A stretch of 64,000 nt of DNA from Gimesia aquarii (GTDB lineage: Bacteria; Planctomycetota; Planctomycetia; Planctomycetales; Planctomycetaceae): the NCBI RefSeq assembly GCF_007748175.1, contig NZ_CP037422.1, positions 3,106,020 through 3,170,019 on the forward strand, read 5' to 3'. Position numbers and translations under genes: made by a program. Positions 36,356 through 45,429 of the stretch are shown here, in pieces (position 1 is the first letter of the stretch; the number at the start of each line of letters is the position of its first letter). The notes beneath the pieces were generated by a model, which did no database searches, was not told the DNA's origin, and saw nothing but the letters and a program-made list of their open reading frames with translations.

Positions 36356-38050
36356 CTATCTTTCTGGACGACGAAGCTCATAATACCGACTTAATACTCT
36401 GACACGAAAAATCTGATAAGCAGTAATCGTTCCCAAGATTGCCAAAACCACAGCATAAATCACGGGATATTGCCACAACTCTGTTAATTCTGGTCTAAGA
36501 AATACAAGTATGGCGAAAGCAAGCATCGAAAGCGTGGTAGTGAAAAAGACTAATCTGACATAGAAGAACAGTCCGGCTGCAACGATCAGCATCGGATACC
36601 CAATTAACAAGATGCCAATGGGAGAATCAACCAGAATCAATAAGCCGGTCAATAAAGAAACATCTGCTGCAGCCCAGCAAAAACGGACTTTTCCCTTATT
36701 TTTCAGATGATCTAATCCCCATTGAAAGAACAGAGCTAAAATTCCCCAAAGACAAAAAATTGTCATAATCTTGAAATGATAATTGAAATCGGTTCCCTGT
36801 GTTGAATATACCGTTTGAATAATTCCAGCAGACAAAACGATAGCAGACAACCGAGAGGCTAAAGCTGGTTGCCTGCGAAACCAGCGCTGAAATTTCTGTT
36901 TGAATCCGGCTGGTTGAGCATGAATTGGTTCCCCAGCAATAAAACGCTCCAATTCATCGGCTAATTCTGATGCAGTTTGATAACGTAATTCCGGATCTTT
37001 CTCTAAACATTTCAGACAGATCAATTCCAATTGATGAGGAATCTTGGCATTTAGAGTGTGGGGTAGAGGGGGTTCACCTTCAATTACATACACTAAAGAA
37101 TCTAATGGGGTATTCTGTTTGAAAGGAGAGACGTTTGTCAAAAGTTCATAAAGTATAATGCCTAGACAAAAAATATCACTACGAGCAGAAATGTTGGCTA
37201 ACTGACCCGCAGCCTGTTCTGGTGACATATAACTGGGAGTTCCTACAATCATGCCACTTTGTGTTTGAACTTCACTGGCAGAGTTTTCCTGTAGCAGATC
37301 AAATACCTTTGCAAGCCCAAAATCGGTTACATATGCCGCACCGTTCTCATCAATTAATATATTAGATGGCTTTAAATCACGATGAATGATCTCTTTGGAA
37401 TGTAGATAGTGAACTGCGCGAGAAACCTGCTGCATCAATGATGCAATCTGATAAAATTGATCGTGTGACGTTTCCGGTTTTAGTTTTATGTTTGCTAATG
37501 AGTTTCCTGATATATAGTCCATTGTAAAATAATGCTGTCCCAAATATTGCCCGACTTCGTGGATGGCAACAATATTGGAATGCTGTAGTCTACCCGCTGC
37601 TTGTGCTTCCAGATAAAAACGGCGTACTTCCTCTTCCGATGCAAACTGATGACTTAAAATGGTCTTCAAGGCAACGATACGGTTTAAATCTTTCTGACGT
37701 GCTTTGTAAACGACCCCCATGCCACCGCGACCAAGTTCTTCCAGGAGTTCATATTTCCCGAACTCGGTGATCAGTTGAGGGACAGACGGTTTCAGATTCG
37801 GACTGGAAAATAAGAGCGTGGGGTCTTCTGGCTCTGAAGTTTGATTTTGTTGACTGGAATTTTCGCTATCGGGAGCTAAACACTCCAGTGAATCCAGGCA
37901 GGCCATTAACTTTTTTAATTCCGGATTGACTGCCTGTAGACTATGACAACTTTCCTGATCTTTGGCTTGTAAATATTCGAGGTATTGATTCAATACCTCA
38001 ACTAACTGTTCCGATTGATTTTCTTGCTCATTTGCCACGGGATCTAACAT
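36356..38050 (-). CDS. Ser/Thr protein kinase with a polytopic membrane tail, paired with an ECF sigma factor
   Basis: I chose the ATG at 38050; a TTG ten codons upstream is less likely. The 564-residue protein has an N-terminal helical segment (about 1-90), a Hanks-type kinase domain (about 100-370) with GRGGMGVVYKAR, K129 in VALKTI, HRDLKPSNIL, TDFGLAK and GTPSYMSPEQAAG, then a C-terminal part with about six membrane segments (about 400-555). The kinase is complete. The ECF-type sigma gene lies 48 nt upstream on the same strand. In planctomycetes such kinase-sigma pairs form a known ECF class where the kinase is presumed to control the sigma factor; that link is inferred here. Confidence 0.93.
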   Translation of the reverse strand: MLDPVANEQENQSEQLVEVLNQYLEYLQAKDQESCHSLQAVNPELKKLMACLDSLECLAPDSENSSQQNQTSEPEDPTLLFSSPNLKPSVPQLITEFGKYELLEELGRGGMGVVYKARQKDLNRIVALKTILSHQFASEEEVRRFYLEAQAAGRLQHSNIVAIHEVGQYLGQHYFTMDYISGNSLANIKLKPETSHDQFYQIASLMQQVSRAVHYLHSKEIIHRDLKPSNILIDENGAAYVTDFGLAKVFDLLQENSASEVQTQSGMIVGTPSYMSPEQAAGQLANISARSDIFCLGIILYELLTNVSPFKQNTPLDSLVYVIEGEPPLPHTLNAKIPHQLELICLKCLEKDPELRYQTASELADELERFIAGEPIHAQPAGFKQKFQRWFRRQPALASRLSAIVLSAGIIQTVYSTQGTDFNYHFKIMTIFCLWGILALFFQWGLDHLKNKGKVRFCWAAADVSLLTGLLILVDSPIGILLIGYPMLIVAAGLFFYVRLVFFTTTLSMLAFAILVFLRPELTELWQYPVIYAVVLAILGTITAYQIFRVRVLSRYYELRRPER

Positions 38051-38098
38051 TCTCTCTATTTCAAAACTAGCCTGTAGCAATTCAGGTGAGTAAAAAGT

Positions 38099-38710
38099 TT
38101 AGACGCTTTCCAAATGTTCTTGCAGCTGATTTAGTGCACGTAGCCAAAGCATTTGGACCGCTCCCGGGCTACGATTCATTCTTTCAGCGACTTGCTTAAA
38201 TGAAAGTCTCTGCAAATTTCGTAACATGATTACTTCCTGATAATCTGTGGGAAGCTGTGACACTGCATCAGCCATCAAAAGTTCCTGCTCACGATTTAAC
38301 AGAATTCGACTTGGAGTTTCTGTTTCGTCTTTCAACTCCCATCCATGTTGGGCTGAGTCATCAGAATTCCCACCAGCCTGATCAATCGAAACTTCTCGAC
38401 TGACATTGCGTTTAGCGGCTCCCTGGTATTTTCGGGCGAAGTCCAGTGTATTGTGGTTCAAGATGCCTCTTAACCAACCCAGCCATTCGGCCTCTGTTTG
38501 TCCTTTAAAACGCGCAAGTCCCTGATGTGCTTCCAATAATGTTTGTTGTACTAAATCGGAAGCATCAAATTTTGTATGCATCCAACCTTCTATTTGAGCA
38601 CGTGCGATCAAAGAAACATAAGCACGGCATTTTTGCAGCAATTCATTTTCTGCAGAGCAATCTCCTGATCTTGCTCGCTGAATCAAAACTTCAATTTGTG
38701 ATTGAGCCAT
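38099..38710 (-). CDS. ECF-type RNA polymerase sigma factor (planctomycete kinase-linked type)
   Basis: The 203-residue protein directs RNA polymerase to a specific promoter set. It has a sigma-2 region (about 25-100) with FDASDLVQQTLLEAH and EWLGWLRGILNH, and a sigma-4 helix-turn-helix region (about 150-200) with LPTDYQEVIMLRNLQRLSFKQVAERM and SPGAVQMLWLRAL. An extra polar segment (about 105-135) joins them. No anti-sigma gene is present; instead the membrane kinase gene follows by 48 nt, which fits the ECF class controlled by Ser/Thr kinases. The start is ATG at 38710. Confidence 0.93.
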   Translation of the reverse strand: MAQSQIEVLIQRARSGDCSAENELLQKCRAYVSLIARAQIEGWMHTKFDASDLVQQTLLEAHQGLARFKGQTEAEWLGWLRGILNHNTLDFARKYQGAAKRNVSREVSIDQAGGNSDDSAQHGWELKDETETPSRILLNREQELLMADAVSQLPTDYQEVIMLRNLQRLSFKQVAERMNRSPGAVQMLWLRALNQLQEHLESV

Positions 38711-38783
38711 GCGTGATCCCTGGAGTCAATTCAGTCTGCAACCCACTATCGCTTTGAATTAGATAGAAATTTGCTGGAACAGG

Positions 38784-39635
38784 TTATCGTTTCTTGTACT
38801 TGCTACTGGCCTCTTTGAGCAATGCACGTTCTTGATCGGTCAAACTTGCTTCGCCTTCCCGGCTGATCTTTTCAAGAATCGCATCCACTTTTTCATCTAA
38901 TCTGGCTTTTGACAAATTAGTATCAGGCTCGGAGTAGACACGTAACTTACTCTTTCTGACGGAGCGTTTCAATTTTAATTGATTCCATTTGGTATTGAAA
39001 TTACTCGACAAGTTCCAGCCAAAGTACTTATAAGCAATGCCAAATGCAGCACCACCTAAGTGTGCAACATGAGCAACACCATCTCCCCCTGGATTAAGAA
39101 CCCCAAAGACATCAACCAATGCGTAAAGCACAGCTAACCAGCGCAATTCAATGGGTAAAATAAACATCAATAACACGGTCATGCGAGGAAAATACATGGC
39201 TGTCAGAAACACAACAGCCATCACACCACCAGAGGCTCCAATGACGGGTGCGCCGCTGATGGCAATATGACAAATACCACTGATCACAACGCCAATCAAA
39301 TAAAACACCAAGAACTCACGTGATCCCAAGATGGGTTCAATTGAGCGTCCAAACATCCAGAGCACAAACATATTAAAGAAAATATGCCCCAAACCACTCA
39401 GAGAGTGACAGAAGCCATAAGTGACAAATCGCCAGATTTGGAAGGAAGCAAAAATAGACTCTCGGTCTAAAGCCAGAAATTCTATAACACGAGGAGAATT
39501 CCATTCTACAAGAAACACAACGACATTAGCGATAATCAAATACTTGATGGCCCAGCCACCAGAAGCCATTCTGAAAGAATTGAAACTTCCCCCACCACTT
39601 TCATGTCGCAGATAATCCCGGCTCTCAATCCCCAT
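38784..39635 (-). CDS. Rhomboid-family intramembrane serine protease
   Basis: Rhomboids cut membrane proteins within or near their membrane segments. The 283-residue protein has six predicted membrane helices, the catalytic S135 in GASGG and catalytic H192 in VAHLGGAAFG, with the HIFFNMFVLWMFG helix before them. Both catalytic residues are present. After residue 215 comes a basic cytosolic region and a C-terminal tail (250-283) containing VDAILEKIS, ASLTDQER and SSKYKKR, which resembles the tail seen on some bacterial rhomboids (DUF6576-like, from memory). The same tail pattern ends the M50 protease at 48338-49333. The start is ATG; the sigma factor gene is next downstream on this strand. Confidence 0.93.
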   Translation of the reverse strand: MGIESRDYLRHESGGGSFNSFRMASGGWAIKYLIIANVVVFLVEWNSPRVIEFLALDRESIFASFQIWRFVTYGFCHSLSGLGHIFFNMFVLWMFGRSIEPILGSREFLVFYLIGVVISGICHIAISGAPVIGASGGVMAVVFLTAMYFPRMTVLLMFILPIELRWLAVLYALVDVFGVLNPGGDGVAHVAHLGGAAFGIAYKYFGWNLSSNFNTKWNQLKLKRSVRKSKLRVYSEPDTNLSKARLDEKVDAILEKISREGEASLTDQERALLKEASSKYKKR

Positions 39636-39745
39636 TGTCGAATCGATCCTTGCTTGACATTACTTAATTCACAGCGTTCCGAGAGCAAACGCCCACCTTC
39701 CATGCTATTGAGGAGCAGCCATTCAGACAACTCACAGGATGATTA

Positions 39746-40621
39746 TCATTTTTTTGTTGGAAGCTGCTTAGTAAGTTCACTGACTTCTTGTATCAACGAC
39801 TGTTGTGTTTTATAGACTCTTAACAGATCGCGTCTCAGCTTATCGGTTTCCTGAAATTCCTGGTTTCGCATTTGTTCTTCTACTTCCAACCCTGCAACCA
39901 GTCCTATTCTTAACTCGACCGGAAGGGCTTGTTCCTGAGGTGCGTTCTCAGAACCAATCAGTTCGCTTATCCTAGCATCCAGCCGTTCTTTTGCAGCCAC
40001 TAATAATCGATTTAAATCTTGTATGCGATCTTGTTTTCGCTTGAGTTGCTGCTCGCGTTCTACTAAATCATCACGCAAGGTTACCAATGTAGAAATATAG
40101 TTGGGAGGTACGAGTGCCCTTAATCGCCAACCACCATTCTTCCAAGTCGTTACTTCACCTGGTTGAGGAGGAGCGACGGGAATGAGTTGCGCCCCATTGG
40201 CTTCCAAAGCACTCACTCGAAATGCTCCCACGTATGCAACCCCACTGGGCTTGCTCTGATCTGGCTGGAATGCAAAAATGATCGGCTGTGCAGCAGGATT
40301 ATCACCTTGTTGGGCACTGCCTAATCCCTGATTTCCACCGATATTGACCTGAATCGCCCCTGTCTGCTGATTGGCGACTGTCACGTTGGCATCCCAGTAG
40401 CGATCCCAGCCGAGCATCAAACGAGTTAATTCACCTCGAAGTGTTTTGCTTTCTTCTTCTTTAGCTTCAATTTCTACTTTATTCTTTTGAATTTGCTCTG
40501 CGTTTTTTTCAACCGCTTTCAACCAACTGCCGCGGACATCCAGCATCTTTGATGTCAACAATACAGCTCCTACAGCCGTGGCAGCAATGAGCCAAACAAA
40601 CACTACTCCAGATTTATGCAT
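39746..40621 (-). CDS. Single-pass membrane protein with coiled coils, unknown function
   Basis: The 291-residue protein has an N-terminal membrane segment (about 4-24), then a coiled-coil region (about 32-70, rich in Lys/Glu/Gln with heptad-like Leu/Ile), a middle beta-rich domain (about 78-190, with Gln/Gly-rich GGNQGLGSAQQGD), and a second pair of coiled coils (about 190-290) ending in TKQLPTKK. I do not recognise the family. The layout suggests an inner-membrane anchored protein projecting a coiled-coil hairpin into the periplasm, as in secretion or envelope-shaping proteins, but nothing decides this. The start is the ATG at 40621; 110 nt separate it from the rhomboid gene downstream. Confidence 0.8.
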   Translation of the reverse strand: MHKSGVVFVWLIAATAVGAVLLTSKMLDVRGSWLKAVEKNAEQIQKNKVEIEAKEEESKTLRGELTRLMLGWDRYWDANVTVANQQTGAIQVNIGGNQGLGSAQQGDNPAAQPIIFAFQPDQSKPSGVAYVGAFRVSALEANGAQLIPVAPPQPGEVTTWKNGGWRLRALVPPNYISTLVTLRDDLVEREQQLKRKQDRIQDLNRLLVAAKERLDARISELIGSENAPQEQALPVELRIGLVAGLEVEEQMRNQEFQETDKLRRDLLRVYKTQQSLIQEVSELTKQLPTKK

Positions 40622-41187
40622 TTTCTTGAAACCTTGTTGAAAGCAAACGAGTGATTAATGCCTCGTGGTATTATCTTGCGAATGAAACTTTTACTTTTTT
40701 CAATAGTATTTTCTCTGTTTCAACACAAGACTATCTAAAGAATTGAAAACGAAAGCCATCTTGTCTATTACATCGACCTGATGCAGCAATAAGAACGAAA
40801 ATAAATCGTGTAGAATTAATTATTCTTGTGATCGGAGATTAATAAAATCACAGTAAAAAAAGAGCACAAAAAACCAATCATATCATTATTTAATGATAAG
40901 TCCCTCTACAAATCGGGGTCAAGGAGAAACCGAGATTATACACCTTATCCTTACTGGATAATCGGCAAAATCGATAAATATGAATCATAAAACTGGTCCA
41001 AATACAGACTCTGAACAGTATCCCATTGAAAACATTGCCTGCAGTTGATTATCGATTCTAATTGAAAAGCAAGATTTTCTACACTTCGATTGAGTGCAAT
41101 TTCTGGTGAGATTTCTTATAAAATACTCAGAATATACTCAGGTTTGGTAGATATCAGACCATTTTTAAGTTCATCAAGGAAACAACA
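40622..41187. other. Divergent intergenic stretch, no gene recognised
   Basis: It separates two divergent genes and is AT-rich. A small palindrome (ATCATTA-TT-TAATGAT at about 40882-40897) could be an operator. I see no frame with a ribosome site and no RNA gene. Confidence 0.45.
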
Positions 41188-41634
41188 ATGTCAACGGTTA
41201 AAGTAAAACGATCTGACCTCAAACCAGGAGAAGTTTTATGCAGCTATTGTACAGCGCGCTGTTGTCGCTATTTTGCCTTACCGATCGAAACTCCTGAAAA
41301 CTGGGAAGACTTTGATCACATGCGTTGGTACATCATGCATGGTCACTGTGCAATTTTTGTAGATGAGGATTCCTGGTTCTTAATGGTTTATGGAGATTGT
41401 AAATATCTTCTCCCCGATCATCGATGTGGGAACTACGAAGACCGACCAAAGATCTGTCGCTCTTACACGACAGATGATTGTGAATATGACAATGACGGAA
41501 CTTATGATCGTTTATTTGAAACTCCAGAGCAAATTTGGGAATATGCTCATGCAGTACTGCCTCCGCGTAAGAAGAAACAAAAAAAATCTCAAGAAAGTGT
41601 GCACTCTCAAAAGCTTCCCGTTGTCCATGTTTAA
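41188..41634 (+). CDS. YkgJ-type cysteine-cluster protein
   Basis: The 148-residue soluble protein has a cysteine pattern of the YkgJ/Fe-S or zinc cluster family: C-S-Y-C-T-A-R-C-C (C18, C21, C25, C26), GDCKYLLPDHRCGNYEDRP and CRSYTTDDC. Such proteins are thought to bind a metal or Fe-S cluster in the cytoplasm; their biochemical role is poorly known. The C-terminal 25 residues are Lys-rich. The ATG at 41188 has AAGGA upstream. The hisS gene starts 62 nt after the stop on the same strand, so the two may share a transcript. Confidence 0.9.
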   Translation: MSTVKVKRSDLKPGEVLCSYCTARCCRYFALPIETPENWEDFDHMRWYIMHGHCAIFVDEDSWFLMVYGDCKYLLPDHRCGNYEDRPKICRSYTTDDCEYDNDGTYDRLFETPEQIWEYAHAVLPPRKKKQKKSQESVHSQKLPVVHV

Positions 41635-41695
41635 GAGTTGTTCCGTAACGTTTCCTGATACACTAAGTAAACACGATCAAAGTCTGTAAATAACT

Positions 41696-43018
41696 GTGAA
41701 AAAAGATCTAATTGAACCACGGACACTCAATGGGTTTCGGGACTATCTTCCAGCTGCCATGATTCCGAGAGAGCAGCTAATTGAAACGGCAAAATCAGTG
41801 TATCGAAGTTATGGCTTTCGTCCTATTGATACACCTGCGCTGGAATATAAAGAAATTCTCGCAGGAAAGGGAGGCGCAGAATCAGACAAACAGATGTTCC
41901 AATTTCAACAGGGAAAGCGCGATGTAGCGATGCGTTTCGACCTGACGGTCCCTTTCGCCCGCTTTGCTGCACAAAATATTAATGAATTAGGAATCCCCTT
42001 TAAACGCTATCATGTCGGAACAGTCTGGCGGGGCGAGCGACCGCAAAAAGGACGTTATCGTGAATTTGTGCAATGTGACTTCGATACGATCGGGACAACT
42101 TCTAACTCTGCTGACATTGAAACCTTATTCATTATCCATGATCTGATGGTTCGAATCGGTTTTTCGGATTTCACGATCCGTATTAACAACCGTATGATTT
42201 TAAATGGCCTGCTTGAAACTCTGAAGCTTGAATCACAATCGACAGAAATCCTAAGAGCACTCGACAAGCTTCCAAAAATCGGTTCTGACGCTGTTATGAT
42301 TGAAATGAGAGAGCAGGGTAATCTCACTCAAGAACAAGCTGAAAAAATAATTTCCCTCACCACAGTTCAGGGTTCGACTGCCGAAATCCTGAATTCTCTG
42401 GAACAGCAACTTTCCGGGAACGCCTGTGGAGAGCAGGGAGTGCAATATCTTCGCGAATTATTTCAATCGGTAGAACGCGCAGGTATTTCTAATCAACGAG
42501 TTGTCTTAGATCCTTCGATTGCCAGAGGCCTGGATTATTACACAGGCACAATCTATGAGACATTTCTGAATCAATTACCGGAAATCGGAAGTGTTTGCTC
42601 CGGCGGACGCTACGATAATCTCGCTGAGCGTTTCACAACGCAAGAGCTACCTGGTGTCGGAGCCAGCCTGGGTCTAGACCGTTTATTAGCGGCAATGCAG
42701 GAGCTCAAACTATTAGACGAGATTTCCACTCCCGCTCCCATTTTATTCACTCAAATGGACCAGAAATATACTTCTGAGTACTTGCGTCTGGCACGTGAAC
42801 TGCGACTGAATGGTTTGAATGTTGAAGTCTATCCCGATACGAAAGCAATCAAAAAACAGTTCAAGTATGCGAATCGCCATGGATTCAAAATCGTAATTAC
42901 CGCGGGAGCGAATGAATTCGATAATCAAGAATGGCAAGTGAAAGAGATGCTGACAGGAACTCAAACCGCTGTGAAAGAAGACGATCTCTTAGAATTCGTC
43001 ACCCAACTTCTGTCATAA
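41696..43018 (+). CDS. hisS: Histidyl-tRNA synthetase
   Basis: This class II synthetase charges tRNA-His. The 440-residue protein has the class II motifs: motif 1 region GFRPIDTPALEYKE, FDLTVPFARF, motif 2 GTVWRGERPQKGRYREF, the histidine-binding stretches LDPSIARGLDYYTG and SGGRYDNL, and motif 3 PGVGASLGLDRL. The C-terminal anticodon-binding domain (about 340-440) follows. Length fits bacterial HisRS. It starts at GTG (41696). It could only be confused with HisZ, but HisZ lacks the conserved histidine-binding and anticodon domains seen here. Confidence 0.97.
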   Translation: MKKDLIEPRTLNGFRDYLPAAMIPREQLIETAKSVYRSYGFRPIDTPALEYKEILAGKGGAESDKQMFQFQQGKRDVAMRFDLTVPFARFAAQNINELGIPFKRYHVGTVWRGERPQKGRYREFVQCDFDTIGTTSNSADIETLFIIHDLMVRIGFSDFTIRINNRMILNGLLETLKLESQSTEILRALDKLPKIGSDAVMIEMREQGNLTQEQAEKIISLTTVQGSTAEILNSLEQQLSGNACGEQGVQYLRELFQSVERAGISNQRVVLDPSIARGLDYYTGTIYETFLNQLPEIGSVCSGGRYDNLAERFTTQELPGVGASLGLDRLLAAMQELKLLDEISTPAPILFTQMDQKYTSEYLRLARELRLNGLNVEVYPDTKAIKKQFKYANRHGFKIVITAGANEFDNQEWQVKEMLTGTQTAVKEDDLLEFVTQLLS

Positions 43019-43146
43019 ATAAAAGCTCTCATTTTTAAAGAAGTCGAACTCTTAATTCCCAGGCCACTATAGACCTTTACACCATTCCTCTATACAATAA
43101 TCATACGATCAGATACCTGGCTTCATATAGAGGAGATCTGAGTTAT

Positions 43147-43662
43147 ATGGTCCTACGCAGAAACCATTATGACGCCGCTTTTGAAGAATACTTACGTGCG
43201 TCAAAGGCTCCATATGTAGCCGTTGACGAAAAACGCAGAGCATTGGTTCAAGACTCATCGATTAAGTCTCTAGATTTTATTGTTTATGCGAACCAGGGGC
43301 CAAATCTATTAATCGACGTCAAAGGGAGAACCGAAATTTTTGCAGATCATAATAAAAAACGCCGCTGGGAAAACTGGGCCACAATTGAAGACATTCGGGG
43401 GCTTCAACAATGGCAGCAACTTTTTGGTGAGGGTTTTCGTTCTGGTTTTGTTTTTGCTTATGAGCTCCCTATTGATTCTTTTTCCAATAATCTGGAAAGA
43501 CTTTTTGCTTTTAAAGAACGTCTTTATGCCTTCTATCTAGTTATGATAGATGAATATTGCCTAAAAATGAGACCGCGATCACGTAGCTGGCAGACTGTTT
43601 TTCTTCATCAGCAGGACTTTCACGAAGTGCGACAACCTGTAGATGCGCTCATTCGAGTCTGA
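43147..43662 (+). CDS. HYExAFE-family protein, PD-(D/E)XK nuclease-like
   Basis: The 171-residue protein begins with RRNHYDAAFEEYLR, matching the HYExAFE pattern used to name a planctomycete-centred family. The next strands carry LDFIVY and LLIDVKGR, which has the Asp-x-Lys spacing of PD-(D/E)XK nuclease folds (acidic residue, then D-V-K), and a conserved helix with QWQQLFG. This makes a metal-dependent nuclease or a nuclease-fold binding protein plausible, but activity is not shown. It stands alone 128 nt after hisS on the same strand. The ATG has GGAG upstream at a normal distance. Not a restriction gene by context, since no methylase is near. Confidence 0.85.
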   Translation: MVLRRNHYDAAFEEYLRASKAPYVAVDEKRRALVQDSSIKSLDFIVYANQGPNLLIDVKGRTEIFADHNKKRRWENWATIEDIRGLQQWQQLFGEGFRSGFVFAYELPIDSFSNNLERLFAFKERLYAFYLVMIDEYCLKMRPRSRSWQTVFLHQQDFHEVRQPVDALIRV

Positions 43663-43730
43663 AAATCTTATCATTTTTCAGGATAATGCTTTAAGAATCA
43701 TGAAACACTCTGAATCAGCTTTGTCAGCTT

Positions 43731-43768
43731 ATTTATGATATCTCAGTTTATTTATGATATCTCAGTTT
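43731..43768. repeat. Exact tandem duplication of a 19-bp unit
   Basis: The unit ATTTATGATATCTCAGTTT occurs twice in direct succession, with no mismatch, in the space between the HYExAFE gene and the small membrane protein gene. It may be a recent slippage duplication. Confidence 0.95.
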
Positions 43769-43883
43769 TCACTGTGGATTCTTACAAGAATGGTCTTTTC
43801 CTAATGCAGTTCTCATGAAAGACTGATACAATTACTAAGTTGAAAAGTATTCATAATGCTTTGACCTGTCGATTCCAACGATC

Positions 43884-44093
43884 ATGCTGAGACTCCATAA
43901 CATGTTGAAATTATTGCCTGTTTTGTGCTCCGGAACATTCTTATTTTCCGTAACCACAGCCCTTGCGCAAGAAGAAGAGCGAAAAAGTGGTATCGTTCAA
44001 CAATCTCAGACATCCATCTTTGAGTATCTTCTTATCGCGGTCTTATTTGGGTTAGCATTATTTGCCATCTGCCGAACTAGCCACCGTTCTTGA
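43884..44093 (+). CDS. Small exported membrane protein, unknown function
   Basis: The 69-residue product has an N-terminal signal-like stretch (about 7-28, ending LAQ), a short polar segment (EEERKSG to QTS), and one membrane helix (about 46-63) ending in a short basic tail. The frame has an ATG at 43884 and another at 43902; the ribosome site is weak. I do not recognise a family. Its 3' end is 43 nt before the ketoacyl synthase start on the same strand, so the two are probably co-transcribed. Its reality rests on the signal-plus-helix pattern and position. Confidence 0.6.
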   Translation: MLRLHNMLKLLPVLCSGTFLFSVTTALAQEEERKSGIVQQSQTSIFEYLLIAVLFGLALFAICRTSHRS

Positions 44094-44136
44094 TTACCTC
44101 ATATTCCTTTATCAACAACACGTTGTTTCAGTTCTA

Positions 44137-45420
44137 ATGCGACCAAAGTCATCGGATATTGAGCGTTCTCCCCGTAAGGTCGTGATTACAGGTATCGGTT
44201 TAATTACTCCCTATGGAGTTGGACGGGAATCATCTTGGCAAAAACTTCTCACAGGTCACTCCTCAACACGTCTGCTAGATGATTTATCAAAGCAGCTTAA
44301 CCAACCAGTCGTCGGTGGCGTCATTCCGGATCGCCAACTCTCATCCACTTCAGTTTCAAGTAAGCACCCGTTTCTAAAGGAACCTTCCATTACCTTGGCA
44401 CTAAGGGCCACAGAAGAAGCAATCCTTGACGCTGGCTTAAATCTGGATGAGATGTCTAAAGATTCAATCGGGTGTGTCATCGGGTCTAGCAAAGGGGGGA
44501 TGGCCAGTTTTGCACAAGCATCTGAATTAAGACGCATGGCCCCAGCAACGGAACAGCAAGTCCCGGATTCATTCTGGTTGCAGTGCTTTCCCAATGCAGC
44601 CAGCCACTCTGTCGCAGCTCACTTTGATCTGCAAGGGGCCGCCTTAACACCTGTTTCGGCATGTGCTACCGGGGTTTCGAGTGTGATGAGAGCAGCTGAA
44701 TTAATACGTGATGGTGTCTGCGATACGGTTTTTGCTGGAAGTGCAGATGCTTCCCTGTTACCGACAGTATTAGGTTCATTTCAGCGTATGGGAGTCTTAG
44801 CCAAAGACATTCAAAGACCCAAAGAAGCTTGTAAGCCCTATGATTGTAGACGAAATGGATTTGTCGTCGGCGAAGGTGCAGGAATCCTCGTACTGGAATC
44901 GCTGGAACATGCGTTAAATCGAAACGTCATTCCTTATGCTGAATGGTTAACCGGAACTTGTGGTTCCGACTCGACCCATTTGATGCAATTTGACCCTGCA
45001 GCGGAAAGCCTCGCAAAACTGATTTCTAGACTGCTACGACAAACCAGCGTATCTCCATCTGAAATCGACTACATCAACTTGCATGGTACAGGAACTCAGA
45101 TCAACGACCTCTATGAAACACGTGCGCTTCATACTGCGATGGGTTCTTTCTCTAAGAGGATTAGTTGTTCCAGCCTTAAAGGCGGAATGGGACATTTACT
45201 GGGGGCTGCGGGAAGTGTGGAGTTAGGATTCACATTGTTAGCAATGCGTGACAATCTCGTCCCTCCAACAATTAATTTAAAAGAACCTGATCCACGGTGT
45301 GATCTGAATTATACACCATTCACAGCTGAGTCTAAAGAAATTAAGACCGCGCTGAAACTCTCCTTCGGTTTCGGAGGACATCTGGTTGCAGGCATCGTAA
45401 GGAAATGGGATCATTCCTAA
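44137..45420 (+). CDS. Beta-ketoacyl-ACP synthase II-like condensing enzyme
   Basis: KAS II enzymes extend acyl-ACP chains with malonyl-ACP. I chose the ATG at 44137, 25 codons into the open frame, since RKVVITGIGLITPYGVG then starts about residue 13. The 427-residue thiolase-fold protein has the active-site C176 in SACATGVSS, the histidines in NLHGTGTQIND and KGGMGHLLGAAG, and the C-terminal LSFGFGGHLVAG. All catalytic residues are present. No ACP or ketoreductase gene is adjacent, so it may not be the housekeeping FabF; planctomycetes often carry extra condensing enzymes. Its product pathway is unknown. Confidence 0.92.
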   Translation: MRPKSSDIERSPRKVVITGIGLITPYGVGRESSWQKLLTGHSSTRLLDDLSKQLNQPVVGGVIPDRQLSSTSVSSKHPFLKEPSITLALRATEEAILDAGLNLDEMSKDSIGCVIGSSKGGMASFAQASELRRMAPATEQQVPDSFWLQCFPNAASHSVAAHFDLQGAALTPVSACATGVSSVMRAAELIRDGVCDTVFAGSADASLLPTVLGSFQRMGVLAKDIQRPKEACKPYDCRRNGFVVGEGAGILVLESLEHALNRNVIPYAEWLTGTCGSDSTHLMQFDPAAESLAKLISRLLRQTSVSPSEIDYINLHGTGTQINDLYETRALHTAMGSFSKRISCSSLKGGMGHLLGAAGSVELGFTLLAMRDNLVPPTINLKEPDPRCDLNYTPFTAESKEIKTALKLSFGFGGHLVAGIVRKWDHS

Positions 45421-45429
45421 CCACGCTGG

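Noticed and set aside
43147-43662. Restriction endonuclease for the HYExAFE protein
   Set aside because: No methylase or specificity gene nearby, and the family appears as a lone gene.
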